Of a stretch of DNA of 64,000 nucleotides, positions 51,024 to 59,472 are shown piece after piece. Positions within the stretch are counted from its first letter, which is position 1; each line of letters starts with the position of its first letter. Location: NCBI GenBank assembly GCA_963728825.1, contig CAVSLA010000004.1, forward strand, positions 620,001 to 684,000, written 5' to 3'. This DNA is from CAVREM01 sp963728825 (GTDB lineage: Bacteria; Acidobacteriota; Vicinamibacteria; Vicinamibacterales; CAVVIG01). The position numbers were made by a program, and so were the translations under genes. The notes beneath the pieces were generated by a model. The model had not been told where the DNA came from, did not search any database, and saw nothing but the letters and a program-made list of their open reading frames with translations.

Positions 51024-53381
51024 TCACCGCGCTGAGCCGTGCCCGGCATGCGCCGCGCCCCCGACGACGAAGCGCTCGCGCGTCAGCCGGACGATCGTCG
51101 GATCGCCCTCGCGGACTTTCACGAACTGATCCATCGCCACGTCGCGAAAAACCTGCGTCTGTCCGGTCGCTGGCCACTTCACCTCGATCGCTTCGATCGC
51201 GGTCGCGTCGCCGAGGCCCGTCTCTACTTGCAGGGATGAATCGCCGAAGCTGCCGCCGCCGGACACCACCTGGTGAATGACTCGCGAACCGGCGGGGGTG
51301 GTCACCTGAATCTTTACACGCGCACCGATCGCCATCCGGTTTGAGCGGGTTCCTTCCAGCACGATCGTGATCCAGCGGTTGCCGTGGCCGGGATTCTGGA
51401 ACAGCACGTTCTGATAACTGTCGCCGGTGAACCAGCCGCCAATCACCTCGAACACGTCCTGATCGCCATCGTTGTCGAGATCGCCGAACGACGACCCCAT
51501 GACCCTTTTGCAGGTGGCCGAAGCCGCCCGACGTCGTGACGTCCTGGAAGATCCGACCGTCGAGATTCGAAACATGCGGTTCGGGACGAGCGTGTTCAGG
51601 TCGGGGGCTCCGTTGCCGACGTAGATGTCGAGGAAGCCGTCATTATCGAGATCCCCGAAGTTGGCGCCCATGGCCAGCAGCACGCGGTCCAGTTTCGCCG
51701 CGATGGTGACGTCCTCGAATGTGCCGTTGCCCCGGTTCCGGTACAGGCGCGGCGTGCCACTGGGCCGCTTCGTGCCGAGATACAGTGCGGCGACGGCATC
51801 CGCGCCGGCCTCGTCGAACCCGCCGACGAAGAGGTCGAGCCAGCCATCGTTGTCGTAGTCGAAGAACCAGGTCGGAAAGCTGTTCACCGGCTCGGCGACG
51901 CCGGCCGACTGCGTGACGTTGGTGAAACGGACGCCTCGCTCGTTCCGGAAGAGGAGGTTCGGCTTGCCGAATATCGAGACGTACAGGTCGATCCATCCGT
52001 CGTTGTCGTAATCGCCCCAGGCGGAGCCCTTCACCACGCCCATCACACCGAAGCCGAACGCCGCAGCCTGATCGGTGAACGTGCCGTCGCGATTGTTCCG
52101 GAACAGCTGTACCGGATGAGTATTCAGTCCCCAGTCCTCATGGCCGACGAACAGGTCCAGCCACCCATCGTTGTCGTAATCGCCCCAGGCCACCGAATGC
52201 GTCGGATGCAGGCTGAATAGTCCTGCGGCCTCAGTCACATCCTCGAACGTGCCATCGCCGTTGTTGCGCAGCAACGAGTCCGGATGGAGCCCCGCTTCGC
52301 GCAGCCAGCCGCCGCGGATGACGTAAATGTCCGGGCGGCCGTCGTTGTTGTAGTCCGTGTGGTTGACGTTGATGCCGCCGAGCTGGCCGACGAGACCTGC
52401 CTCGCGCGTCCGATCGACGAACCGTCCCTGGCCGTCGTTCTTGAAAAAGCGAAGCTGATCGCGGAGACCCCATGAGGACGCGACGATGTCCTGCAGCCCG
52501 TCGCCGTCGAAGTCTTCGATGATGCTGCCGCCGGCCAGGCCGATCGTATCCACGCCCGCGGCCATCGCGACGTCAGGGAATGGCTTGATGTCGTACTCGG
52601 AGCGGAACACGTCGGGCGGAATCAGCCAGCGGCGGGGGACCCCGTCCGGGTATTCGCCGACGGTCATGTACGCGATATTCAAAAGCCATTTGGTCGCCAG
52701 ATTCGCCGGCTCTGCCGCGAGCCGTCTGGTGAAGGCCTCGATCGCGCGCCTGGCGCCAGCCTGCAGCGTGTGTGTGGCGTTGCGATCGATCGGGAAAATG
52801 CATGACGTCGCGCGATGGTTCAACAGGCAGTTTTCCTGTTCGCCCATGCGTAACGCGGCGAGTCCGATCGCTCCGTCGAGACGCGCCGCTTCCTGAGCCT
52901 TCTGTTCCGCCGGGACACGCGCGGCCGGCAGCGCGGCCAGGAGCGGCACGAGCGCCTCCAGTTCCTGCAACGCCTCTTTGCTGAATCCAGCCTGCAGCAG
53001 CTGCGCCGCGAGCCTCACGCGCACCGAAAACGCTTCGATCGGATCCGTCGTGGCGCCGACCAGCCGCCGCAGGACCGGGATGAGGTGCGGCTGGTTGGTG
53101 CCGAAGACCATCCCGGAGGCCTGCTCCAATCCGACGGTGTCGGCTGCATCAGCGATGGCGGCGAGCCGATCTGCCATCGCACGGTTACCGGGCGACACGT
53201 TCGCGCGCGCCGGCGCCGCAGGCGCTGGCTGCCGTAGCAGCAGCCATCCAGCTGCGATTGCGCCACCCAGGAGAACGATCGCCAGCCATGAGCGGGATCG
53301 CAACAGGGCGGCGTTCGGCCCACGGCGCTGCGCCGCGTCGCGGCCTTTCGCGGATCGGGATCGCGTCATCGAGGCCGCCAT
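51024..53381 (-). CDS. FG-GAP/ASPIC-UnbV protein with N-terminal helical repeats
   Basis: A 785-residue protein with a basic N-terminus, one transmembrane or signal-anchor helix (about 32-50), a helical region of about 200 residues resembling degenerate TPRs, and an FG-GAP propeller ('DFDGDGLQDIVASSWG', 'DYNNDGRPDIYVIRGG', 'DYDNDGWLDLFVGH', 'DLDNDGFLDIYVGN', 'DLDNDGDQDVFEVIGG') closed by an ASPIC/UnbV domain ('IEAIEVKWPATGQTQVF'). Between about 51515 and 51580 the frame is shifted: one base appears missing after 'VPNRMFR' and one extra in a GGGG run, so about 20 residues there are wrong while the ends stay in register. It seems to join the CRTAC1 and TPR functions in one protein. Confidence 0.87.
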   Translation of the reverse strand: MAASMTRSRSAKGRDAAQRRGPNAALLRSRSWLAIVLLGGAIAAGWLLLRQPAPAAPARANVSPGNRAMADRLAAIADAADTVGLEQASGMVFGTNQPHLIPVLRRLVGATTDPIEAFSVRVRLAAQLLQAGFSKEALQELEALVPLLAALPAARVPAEQKAQEAARLDGAIGLAALRMGEQENCLLNHRATSCIFPIDRNATHTLQAGARRAIEAFTRRLAAEPANLATKWLLNIAYMTVGEYPDGVPRRWLIPPDVFRSEYDIKPFPDVAMAAGVDTIGLAGGSIIEDFDGDGLQDIVASSWGLRDQLRFFKNDGQGRFVDRTREAGLVGQLGGINVNHTDYNNDGRPDIYVIRGGWLREAGLHPDSLLRNNGDGTFEDVTEAAGLFSLHPTHSVAWGDYDNDGWLDLFVGHEDWGLNTHPVQLFRNNRDGTFTDQAAAFGFGVMGVVKGSAWGDYDNDGWIDLYVSIFGKPNLLFRNERGVRFTNVTQSAGVAEPVNSFPTWFFDYDNDGWLDLFVGGFDEAGADAVAALYLGTKRPSGTPRLYRNRGNGTFEDVTIAAKLDRVLLAMGANFGDLDNDGFLDIYVGNGAPDLNTLVPNRMFRISTVGSSRTSRRRAASATCKRVMGSSFGDLDNDGDQDVFEVIGGWFTGDSYQNVLFQNPGHGNRWITIVLEGTRSNRMAIGARVKIQVTTPAGSRVIHQVVSGGGSFGDSSLQVETGLGDATAIEAIEVKWPATGQTQVFRDVAMDQFVKVREGDPTIVRLTRERFVVGGAAHAGHGSAR

Positions 53382-53447
53382 TATAGAGAGACCTCAAACC
53401 CTGAGGCTATACTTGCCCGAGCAGCTTACCGCGCCACTATCCTCAAC

Positions 53448-55238
53448 ATGCCCATCAGCTTGGCGGCAATCCTCGTCAGCCTTGTGCTCGCCGTGGGTTG
53501 CGGCGCGACCGATACGCAGACCGGGGCGGGGACCGCTGACGGCCCTCCGACCTCGCTCACCGCAGGCGCTTCCCAGTCTGGCCGCGATTTCGCTCGCGGG
53601 GACTGGTTCACCGAGATCGCCGCAGACGCGGGTCTCGACTTCATGCACTTCAACGGTGCCTCTGGTCAGTTCTATTACCCCGAGATCCTCGGGCCGGGTG
53701 TGGCGTTGGTCGACTACGACAACGACGGGGATCTCGACGTCTATCTCGTTCAGGGGACCATGCTCCGCCCCGGCAAAACCCCGCGTGATGCGCTGATTCC
53801 GCCCCGTGACGGGACGCCGCTCATGGGCCGCCTGTTTCGGAACGACCTCGAGACCCGCGCCGATGGCCGGTCGCTCCGCTTTACCGACGTGACGCGCGAA
53901 AGCCGCATTCAGGCCACGCAGTACGGACTGGGCGTGGCGGCCGGCGATGTCGACAACGACGGGTGGGTGGATCTGCTCCTGACGAACTTCGGCGCCAACC
54001 AGCTGTGGCGCAACCAGGGTGATGGAACCTTTGCCGACGTCTCTGCGGCAAGCGGGCTCGTCGACGATGCGCGCTTCGCGGTGTCGGCGGCGTTCGTGGA
54101 CTACGACCGTGACGGGTGGCTCGACTTGTACGTGGCGAACAACGTCAACTACGCGATGGCGAACGAGGCGAAGTGTCCCAACCCGGCAGGGCGACGGGAC
54201 TATTGCCCACCGCAGATCTACGGCGGCCGTCCCGATCAGCTGTACCGCAACCAGCGGAACGGAACCTTCGCCGAGGTGACCGCCAAGGCGCTGGTCGGCG
54301 GCCGCTTCGGACCGGCATTGGGCGTTTCGACCGCCGACTTCAACGCCGACGGATGGATCGACATATTCGTCGCCAACGATGGCGAGGACAACCTGTTGTG
54401 GGTGAATCAGCGCGACGGCACATTCCGCGAGATGGGACTCGTGGCGGGGGTCGCCGTGACCGCGGAAGGAAAAGCGGAAGCCAGCATGGGCGTGGATGCC
54501 GGCGATTTCGACAACGACGGCGACGAGGACCTGATTGTCACGGAGCTGACCGGAGAGGGCAGCAACCTGTTCGTGAACGACGGCGCCGCACGGTTTCGCG
54601 ATCTGAGCGCGGCGTCAGGGATCAGCGCGCTGAGCCTCCCGTACACCGGGTGGGGCACCGCGTGGTTCGACGTCGACAACGACGGGTGGCTCGACACGTT
54701 TGCGGCGAACGGTACGATCGTGGCCAACGAGGGGCGGCAAGGCGACCCGTTCCCGTACGAGCAGCGCAAGGTCCTGTTTCGCAATCTTGGCACCGGCCGT
54801 TTCGAGGACGCGACGTCGAAGGCCGGCGCGTCGTTCTCAGCATCGGCATCGGGCCGCGGCGCGGCGTTCGGCGATGTCGACAACGACGGTGACGTGGACG
54901 TGCTCGTCGGCAATGCGGCAGGTCGCGCGCAGCTGCTCCTCAATCAGATCGGCAACCGTTCTCATTGGGTCGGCCTGAGGCTCGTCGGACGTGATGCGAA
55001 GCGCGACATGTTGGGGGCACGTGTGGGCGTGCTGCGCAAGGACGGCCCGCCGTTGTGGCGGCGCGTTCGATCGGACGGCAGCTATGGTTCGACCAACGAT
55101 CCGCGGGTACTGGTCGGTCTGGGGCCGGCGGCAACTTCGCCACCGGTGCGCGTGATCTGGCCGACCGGGGAAACGGAGGAGTGGAGCTCGGTTCCGATCG
55201 ACCGCTATACGACGTTGCGGCAGGGAGAGGGTCGGTGA
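53448..55238 (+). CDS. CRTAC1/ASPIC-UnbV FG-GAP lipoprotein 2
   Basis: A 596-residue lipoprotein with lipobox 'LAVGCG' and an uninterrupted FG-GAP series ('DYDNDGDLDVYLVQ', 'DVDNDGWVDLLLTN', 'DYDRDGWLDLYVAN', 'DFNADGWIDIFVAN', 'DFDNDGDEDLIVTE', 'DVDNDGDVDVLVGN') ending in ASPIC/UnbV ('SHWVGLRLVGRDAKRDMLGA', 'EEWSSVPIDRYTTLRQGEGR'). The last 20 residues are almost the same as in the paralog at 47.9 kb. The following TPR gene starts at GTG 55235, overlapping this stop by 4 bp, so the pair is translationally coupled. No Shine-Dalgarno is evident before ATG 53448. Confidence 0.92.
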   Translation: MPISLAAILVSLVLAVGCGATDTQTGAGTADGPPTSLTAGASQSGRDFARGDWFTEIAADAGLDFMHFNGASGQFYYPEILGPGVALVDYDNDGDLDVYLVQGTMLRPGKTPRDALIPPRDGTPLMGRLFRNDLETRADGRSLRFTDVTRESRIQATQYGLGVAAGDVDNDGWVDLLLTNFGANQLWRNQGDGTFADVSAASGLVDDARFAVSAAFVDYDRDGWLDLYVANNVNYAMANEAKCPNPAGRRDYCPPQIYGGRPDQLYRNQRNGTFAEVTAKALVGGRFGPALGVSTADFNADGWIDIFVANDGEDNLLWVNQRDGTFREMGLVAGVAVTAEGKAEASMGVDAGDFDNDGDEDLIVTELTGEGSNLFVNDGAARFRDLSAASGISALSLPYTGWGTAWFDVDNDGWLDTFAANGTIVANEGRQGDPFPYEQRKVLFRNLGTGRFEDATSKAGASFSASASGRGAAFGDVDNDGDVDVLVGNAAGRAQLLLNQIGNRSHWVGLRLVGRDAKRDMLGARVGVLRKDGPPLWRRVRSDGSYGSTNDPRVLVGLGPAATSPPVRVIWPTGETEEWSSVPIDRYTTLRQGEGR

Positions 55239-56983
55239 GACAAACGTTCTTTCACTGGCGCTGGGGCCCCACCCCCCGGCGCGTTCTTACGATGATGCTC
55301 GCCCTCGGATTCGCTCGTCCTCGGGCTCGTCCTTCGACGCAGCTCAGGACGACCCTGAGCCTGTCGAAGGGTCGCATGGCCGCGGGCGCGCTGTGTGTGT
55401 TCTGCTGTGGCATCGTTTCGTGTTCACGCGAACCGGATCCGGCGACGTCTACGCACGAGCGCCGGGCGCCGGATGGCTCGGCGCTTCTTCCGGTGTCGCT
55501 GCCGGATCTCTCGAAGCTGTCTCCGTCGGTCCAGGCCCAGATCCGCGATCGACATGCGGCGATGACATCGAGGCTGGCCGACCGCGCCGCATCGCCGAAG
55601 GAACTGGCGGGCGCCTACGGCGAGATGGGCCGACTGCTGATGGCCGCGCAGTCGGAAGCGGCGGAAGCGTACTTCGTCAACGCGCAGGCGCTCGACTCGA
55701 GCGATCACCGGTGGCCGTACTATCTCGGCCATCTGGCGCGGCGGAAAGGCGATCTGCCGGCGGCCACCGTCCTTTTCCAGCGCGTCATCGGGCTGCAGCC
55801 CGCCGATGTCGCCGCCACATTCTGGCTCGGCGACGTATACCTGGCCCAGGGCAAGCCCGAGTCCGCCGAGCCGCACTTCGCGAAAGCGCTCGAACTGCAG
55901 CCGAGCTCGCTGTCCGCGCGATTTGGGTTGGGCAGGACCGCGCTCGCGAAGCAGGACTACCGCCGGGCCGTTCAGCATCTGGAAGACGTCCTCGAGCGCG
56001 ATCCGCAGGCGGCCGGCGTGCACTATCCCCTGGCGCTGGCCTACACCGGGCTCGGTGAGGCGCGCAAAGCCGACGTGCACCTGAAGCAGCGGCGGGAGCA
56101 CGACATCCTGCCGGCCGATCCGCTGATGGTGGAGCTCGACGAGCTGCTGCAGAGCGCGCAGACCTACGAGACGCTCGGCATTCGAGCTCTGGATGCCCAG
56201 GACTGGAACGCCGCCGCCGCGCAGTTCCGCCGCGGCCTCGCGCTCGAGCCGGACCACGCCGCGCTGCGTCACCGGCTCGGGACGGCGCTCTACATGAAGG
56301 GTGAGCATGGCGCCGCGCGCGCCGAGTTCGAGCATGCGATCCGCGTCTCGCCAGAATTCGCGCGCGCCCACTACAGCCTCGGCGTGCTGGCCGCGGCCGA
56401 AGGGCAGCACGTTGACGCCATCCGCTACTTTTCCACGGCGCTCCAGCACCAGGCCGATTACGCGGAGGCGCATCTCCGCCTGGCGGCGAGCCTGCGCGCG
56501 CTCCGGCGACCTGGCGAGTCGCTCGCGCATTACCAGAAGGTGCTCGCGGCGAATCCCGCGAACGTCGACGCGCGCATGGGTCAGGCGCTGGCGATGGTCC
56601 AGCTCCGCCGCTACCGCGATGCTCGCGATCGGCTGGCGGAAGCCGTGACGGCCTACCCTCACGAGCGCGTCTTCATCCTCGCGTTGGCCCGGCTCCTCGC
56701 CGCCGCGCCCGACGCACCGGTCCGTGACGGCCGGCGCGCGCTGACGCTTGTCCAGGATCTGCTGCGCACTCAGCAGCCGACGCCGGATGTCGGCGAGACG
56801 ATGGCGATGGCGCTGGCCGAGCTCGGGCGCTACCCGGAAGCGATCGGCATCCAGCGCGATTTGATTGCTGGCGGACAAAAGGCCGGGGCTGGCGCGGTCG
56901 TCCGCCGACTGACAGACAACCTCAAGCTGTACGAGCGCGGCGAACCGTGCCGGACGCCGTGGACGGACGACGAGCTTCTGTGA
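55235..56983 (+). CDS. TPR lipoprotein 2 with repeat-encoded insertion near the N-terminus
   Basis: Tetratricopeptide protein, paralog of the 49.7-kb gene ('LPDLSKLSPSVQAQIRDRHA' after the leader, then about ten TPRs such as 'AHYSLGVLAAAEGQHVDAIR'). Two starts are possible. GTG 55235 overlaps the CRTAC1 stop (GTGA) and has an excellent GGGAGAGG, giving 582 residues. ATG 55376 gives 535 residues and places a lipobox ('GIVSCS') properly behind its signal peptide. The 40-base palindrome at 55331-55370 lies between them, is translated as 'RPSTQLRTTLSLSKGR', and supplies GAAGG as a possible ribosome-binding site for the inner start. The repeat probably inserted into the leader and the working start may have moved downstream. 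Confidence 0.85.
   Translation: MRQTFFHWRWGPTPRRVLTMMLALGFARPRARPSTQLRTTLSLSKGRMAAGALCVFCCGIVSCSREPDPATSTHERRAPDGSALLPVSLPDLSKLSPSVQAQIRDRHAAMTSRLADRAASPKELAGAYGEMGRLLMAAQSEAAEAYFVNAQALDSSDHRWPYYLGHLARRKGDLPAATVLFQRVIGLQPADVAATFWLGDVYLAQGKPESAEPHFAKALELQPSSLSARFGLGRTALAKQDYRRAVQHLEDVLERDPQAAGVHYPLALAYTGLGEARKADVHLKQRREHDILPADPLMVELDELLQSAQTYETLGIRALDAQDWNAAAAQFRRGLALEPDHAALRHRLGTALYMKGEHGAARAEFEHAIRVSPEFARAHYSLGVLAAAEGQHVDAIRYFSTALQHQADYAEAHLRLAASLRALRRPGESLAHYQKVLAANPANVDARMGQALAMVQLRRYRDARDRLAEAVTAYPHERVFILALARLLAAAPDAPVRDGRRALTLVQDLLRTQQPTPDVGETMAMALAELGRYPEAIGIQRDLIAGGQKAGAGAVVRRLTDNLKLYERGEPCRTPWTDDELL
55331..55370. repeat. CCTTCGAC...GTCGAAGG palindrome inside a coding region
   Basis: CCTTCGACGCAGCTCAGG and CCCTGAGCCTGTCGAAGG form arms with a short loop. 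This palindrome type is widespread in bacterial genomes and typically yields 'LSLSKG' when translated, as here. Confidence 0.85.
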
Positions 56984-56995
56984 ATCCTGTAATGG

Positions 56996-57029
56996 AGAAT
57001 TAGGAATTAGGAATTAGGAATTAGGAATT
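56996..57029. repeat. AATTAGG tandem units
   Basis: Five copies of AATTAGG (GAATTAGGAATTAGG) end at the stop codon of the convergent sugar dehydrogenase gene. Complementary units lie at that gene's other end. Confidence 0.8.
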
Positions 57030-58262
57030 CTACTGCCTGCCGCTCGTCGAAATTCCGCTGGCGGCATCCGCCGGCTCGAGACGAAGCAGCGCGCCGTGGG
57101 TTTCGTCGGTGAGGACGTACAGCAGTCCATCCGGACCCTGTCTGACATCGCGGATCCGCTGCTTCAACTCGGTCAGGAGCGACTCCCGAACCGTCGGCAG
57201 CCCTTTGGTGTTCAGGACGATCCGTTGCAGCACGGTTCCGCGCATGCCGCCAACGAAGATGTTGCCCTTCCACGCTTTGAATGCATCACCGGTGTAGAAC
57301 TCGAGGCCCGACGGCGCGATCGACGGGACCCAGAAGAGGAACGGCGCTTCCATGCCGGGCGCGGCGTGGTCGGTCGTGAGCGGGCCGGATGAATCGCCGG
57401 TCGGATCGCCGTTGTAGGCGCGGCCGTACGAGATCACGGGCCAGCCGTAGTTCCGCCCGGGTCGGATGATGTTGATCTCGTCGCCGCCCATCGGGCCGTT
57501 CTCGTTCTCCCAGAGTTCGCCCGTCTCGGGATGTACGGCCAGCCCGAGGATGTTGCGGATTCCGAGCGCGTAGATCTCAGGTCGATAAGTCGGATTGCCC
57601 GCGAACGGGTTGTCAGCCGCCGCGCTGCCGTCGTCGTTCAGGCGAAGGACCTTGCCGGCGTGGTTCGCCGGAGACTGCGAGTCCTCCGGCTGGGCCGTTC
57701 CGGCGCGCCCGCGGATCGGCACGCCGACGGTCATGAAGATCTTGCCGTCCCGACCGAAGGCGATCCGCGAAGCCGAGGGCGTGGCGCACCATGCGTCGGC
57801 GACGAAGAGATCGCGCACGTCTTCCAGCGAGTACGCGCCGTCCCACCGCGCCCGCCCGAGCACAGCAGTGGCGAGGTCCTTCTCGCCAGGCTTCGGCTTG
57901 TAGTAGGTGAAGTAGATCCAGCGGTTCTTCTCGAACGCGGGGTGTAGGGCGATGTCCTGCAGCCCTTTCAGCCGCAGATCCAATACCTCGGGCATCCCGG
58001 CAATCGTTCGCGGATCGAGGACGCCGTTTCGGATGATCCGGAGCTGTCCCGCTCGCTCCGTGACCAGCAGTCCGCCATCCGGGAGGAACGCCATCGCAAA
58101 CGGCCGTTTCAGGCCTTTGAGAGGCACCACGCGGAAGGTGTGAGCCGAGCTGCGCAGCAGTTGTGGCTCGGCCGGCAGCCTGTCGACGTCAGCTGCCGTC
58201 GGCGCTTGCTGCGCTCCGGTAGCGGCCGCGACCAGGACGAGCACAACCGTCAGAGAGCGCAT
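57030..58262 (-). CDS. PQQ-dependent aldose (sugar) dehydrogenase family protein
   Basis: Periplasmic oxidoreductase of 410 residues in the soluble glucose/sorbosone dehydrogenase family, a six-bladed propeller that oxidises sugars using PQQ. Signal peptide ('MRSLTVVLVLVAAATGAQ'), then 'VPLKGLKRPFAMAFLPDGG', 'LQDIALHPAFEKNRWIYFTY', 'RIAFGRDGKIFMTVGVPI', 'QSPANHAGKVLRLNDDG', 'YALGIRNILGLAVHPETGEL', 'WENENGPMGGDEINIIRPG', 'NYGWPVISYG' and 'IAPSGLEFYTGD' are all family signatures. Its start codon directly abuts an AATTAGG repeat that also provides an AGGA. PQQ synthesis genes are not in the window. Confidence 0.93.
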   Translation of the reverse strand: MRSLTVVLVLVAAATGAQQAPTAADVDRLPAEPQLLRSSAHTFRVVPLKGLKRPFAMAFLPDGGLLVTERAGQLRIIRNGVLDPRTIAGMPEVLDLRLKGLQDIALHPAFEKNRWIYFTYYKPKPGEKDLATAVLGRARWDGAYSLEDVRDLFVADAWCATPSASRIAFGRDGKIFMTVGVPIRGRAGTAQPEDSQSPANHAGKVLRLNDDGSAAADNPFAGNPTYRPEIYALGIRNILGLAVHPETGELWENENGPMGGDEINIIRPGRNYGWPVISYGRAYNGDPTGDSSGPLTTDHAAPGMEAPFLFWVPSIAPSGLEFYTGDAFKAWKGNIFVGGMRGTVLQRIVLNTKGLPTVRESLLTELKQRIRDVRQGPDGLLYVLTDETHGALLRLEPADAASGISTSGRQ

Positions 58263-58296
58263 TCCTAATTCCTAATTCTTAATTCCTAATTCTTGA
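58263..58296. repeat. CTAATTC tandem units
   Basis: Five units of CCTAATT/TCTTAATT, the complement of the 57.0-kb array, between two minus-strand genes. They provide the stop codon (TAG) of the upstream gene and the leader of the dehydrogenase gene. Confidence 0.8.
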
Positions 58297-59470
58297 TTGC
58301 GCCCGTCATGACGAAGTCGGCGCTCCACTCGTGCGGCCCCCAGATGACGATGACGCGGCCGCGGTCGTTGCCGGTTGGGACGAGAGCCACCGCAAACGGA
58401 CGCGAAGCGGTGTGGCCTTCGGAGTGCTGCAGCTCGACTTCGGCGGCGTCGAACTTCGGATCGTGCTGCGAGCCCCACGCGTCGGGCTCGTGATTGAACA
58501 CCAACCGCCATCCGTTCGCGGCGCGCTTCAGCCACAACCCGTAGGAGCCGGGGAAGCCTGGAACCTGATTGCCAACCGCGATCTCGGCGGCGCCGAATCG
58601 CAGGGGCCGGTCGATCCGTAAGCGCGGTACCGCTGCCTCGGTCAGCATGACGACTTCGCCGGCGCGTGTCGTCGTCAGACGCGCGAAATCGACTCCATCT
58701 GCGGCTAGACCGCGCGTGCGTGGGACACTGCCCGAAGCGGTCCGTTCCCCTGTCGCGAACGACCGCTGGAAGGAGACGCTGAGCTGATGACCCGATGAGA
58801 GCCGCATCATCGTCTCGTTGCGCTGCGCCAGAAGCCGCGCACGCGAGAGCGCGCTGGTGTCTTCAGTGTGACTGCGGTTGACAGTGACGTTGGCGCCACG
58901 ATTCTCGTCGACGCGTGTTGAGCGGGGAGGAGCGGTGACGACGACGTCGGCGACGGCCGCTTGATCGGCCCACCGCAGCACAAGGCGGGCGCTGTTCCCG
59001 ATTTCAGGGATGAGCGCAGCTGAGAATTGTGGCGACGCCGCGCCGCTCTGTCGTGCAAGCGGCGTCTCGCCGAGCACAGCAGCGCTCTGGCCGGGTCCCG
59101 CCGCCTCGGCGACCTCGAGGCTCCAGGAGCTGGAGGTGCCTTTCAGCCACAAGTCATAGCGAGCAGTCCCGCGGCCCTGTCGTTCGAGAGCCACCGATCC
59201 GAGTCGCAGCCCTGCGTTGGACTCGATTGCCGCGACGCGGACACGCGCGGCGGTATCCGGCGAATTACTCGCCGAAAAGAGGCCGCGATGTGCCGGGTCA
59301 TCTGCGGCCAGTGCTGGCAGATAGGAGACCGTCGTCGTATATCCCCCCAACGACAGCTCGGACCGCATCAGGCCGTCGGCGGGAGCAGGACTCGTCACGG
59401 GCGCCTGCCCTGCTTCACCAGTCAGGGAGAGCGCCGCGAAGATCGCGGCGGCCGCAAGCGGGCGCGCCAC
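58286..59470 (-). CDS. Exported protein with two DUF2911-like domains
   Basis: A 394-residue exported protein. Start GTG 59470 lies 2 bp after the heme/copper gene stop, with AGGA upstream, and gives a signal peptide ('ARPLAAAAIFAALSLTGEAG'). Two similar halves, each beta-rich, contain 'ARYDLWLKGTSSSWSLEVAE' and 'GSYGLWLKRAANGWRLVFNH' followed by 'PFAVALVPTGNDRGRVIVIW', a pattern I associate with DUF2911. Function is unknown. Tight spacing to the heme/copper protein means co-transcription and probable joint action in the envelope. The last two residues and stop come from an AATTAGG repeat. Confidence 0.7.
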   Translation of the reverse strand: MARPLAAAAIFAALSLTGEAGQAPVTSPAPADGLMRSELSLGGYTTTVSYLPALAADDPAHRGLFSASNSPDTAARVRVAAIESNAGLRLGSVALERQGRGTARYDLWLKGTSSSWSLEVAEAAGPGQSAAVLGETPLARQSGAASPQFSAALIPEIGNSARLVLRWADQAAVADVVVTAPPRSTRVDENRGANVTVNRSHTEDTSALSRARLLAQRNETMMRLSSGHQLSVSFQRSFATGERTASGSVPRTRGLAADGVDFARLTTTRAGEVVMLTEAAVPRLRIDRPLRFGAAEIAVGNQVPGFPGSYGLWLKRAANGWRLVFNHEPDAWGSQHDPKFDAAEVELQHSEGHTASRPFAVALVPTGNDRGRVIVIWGPHEWSADFVMTGAIKN

Positions 59471-59472
59471 GA

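Noticed and set aside
55424..56878. A 484-codon frame antisense to TPR lipoprotein 2
   Set aside because: The TPR pattern on the plus strand is unmistakable and the antisense frame lacks a start context or motifs.
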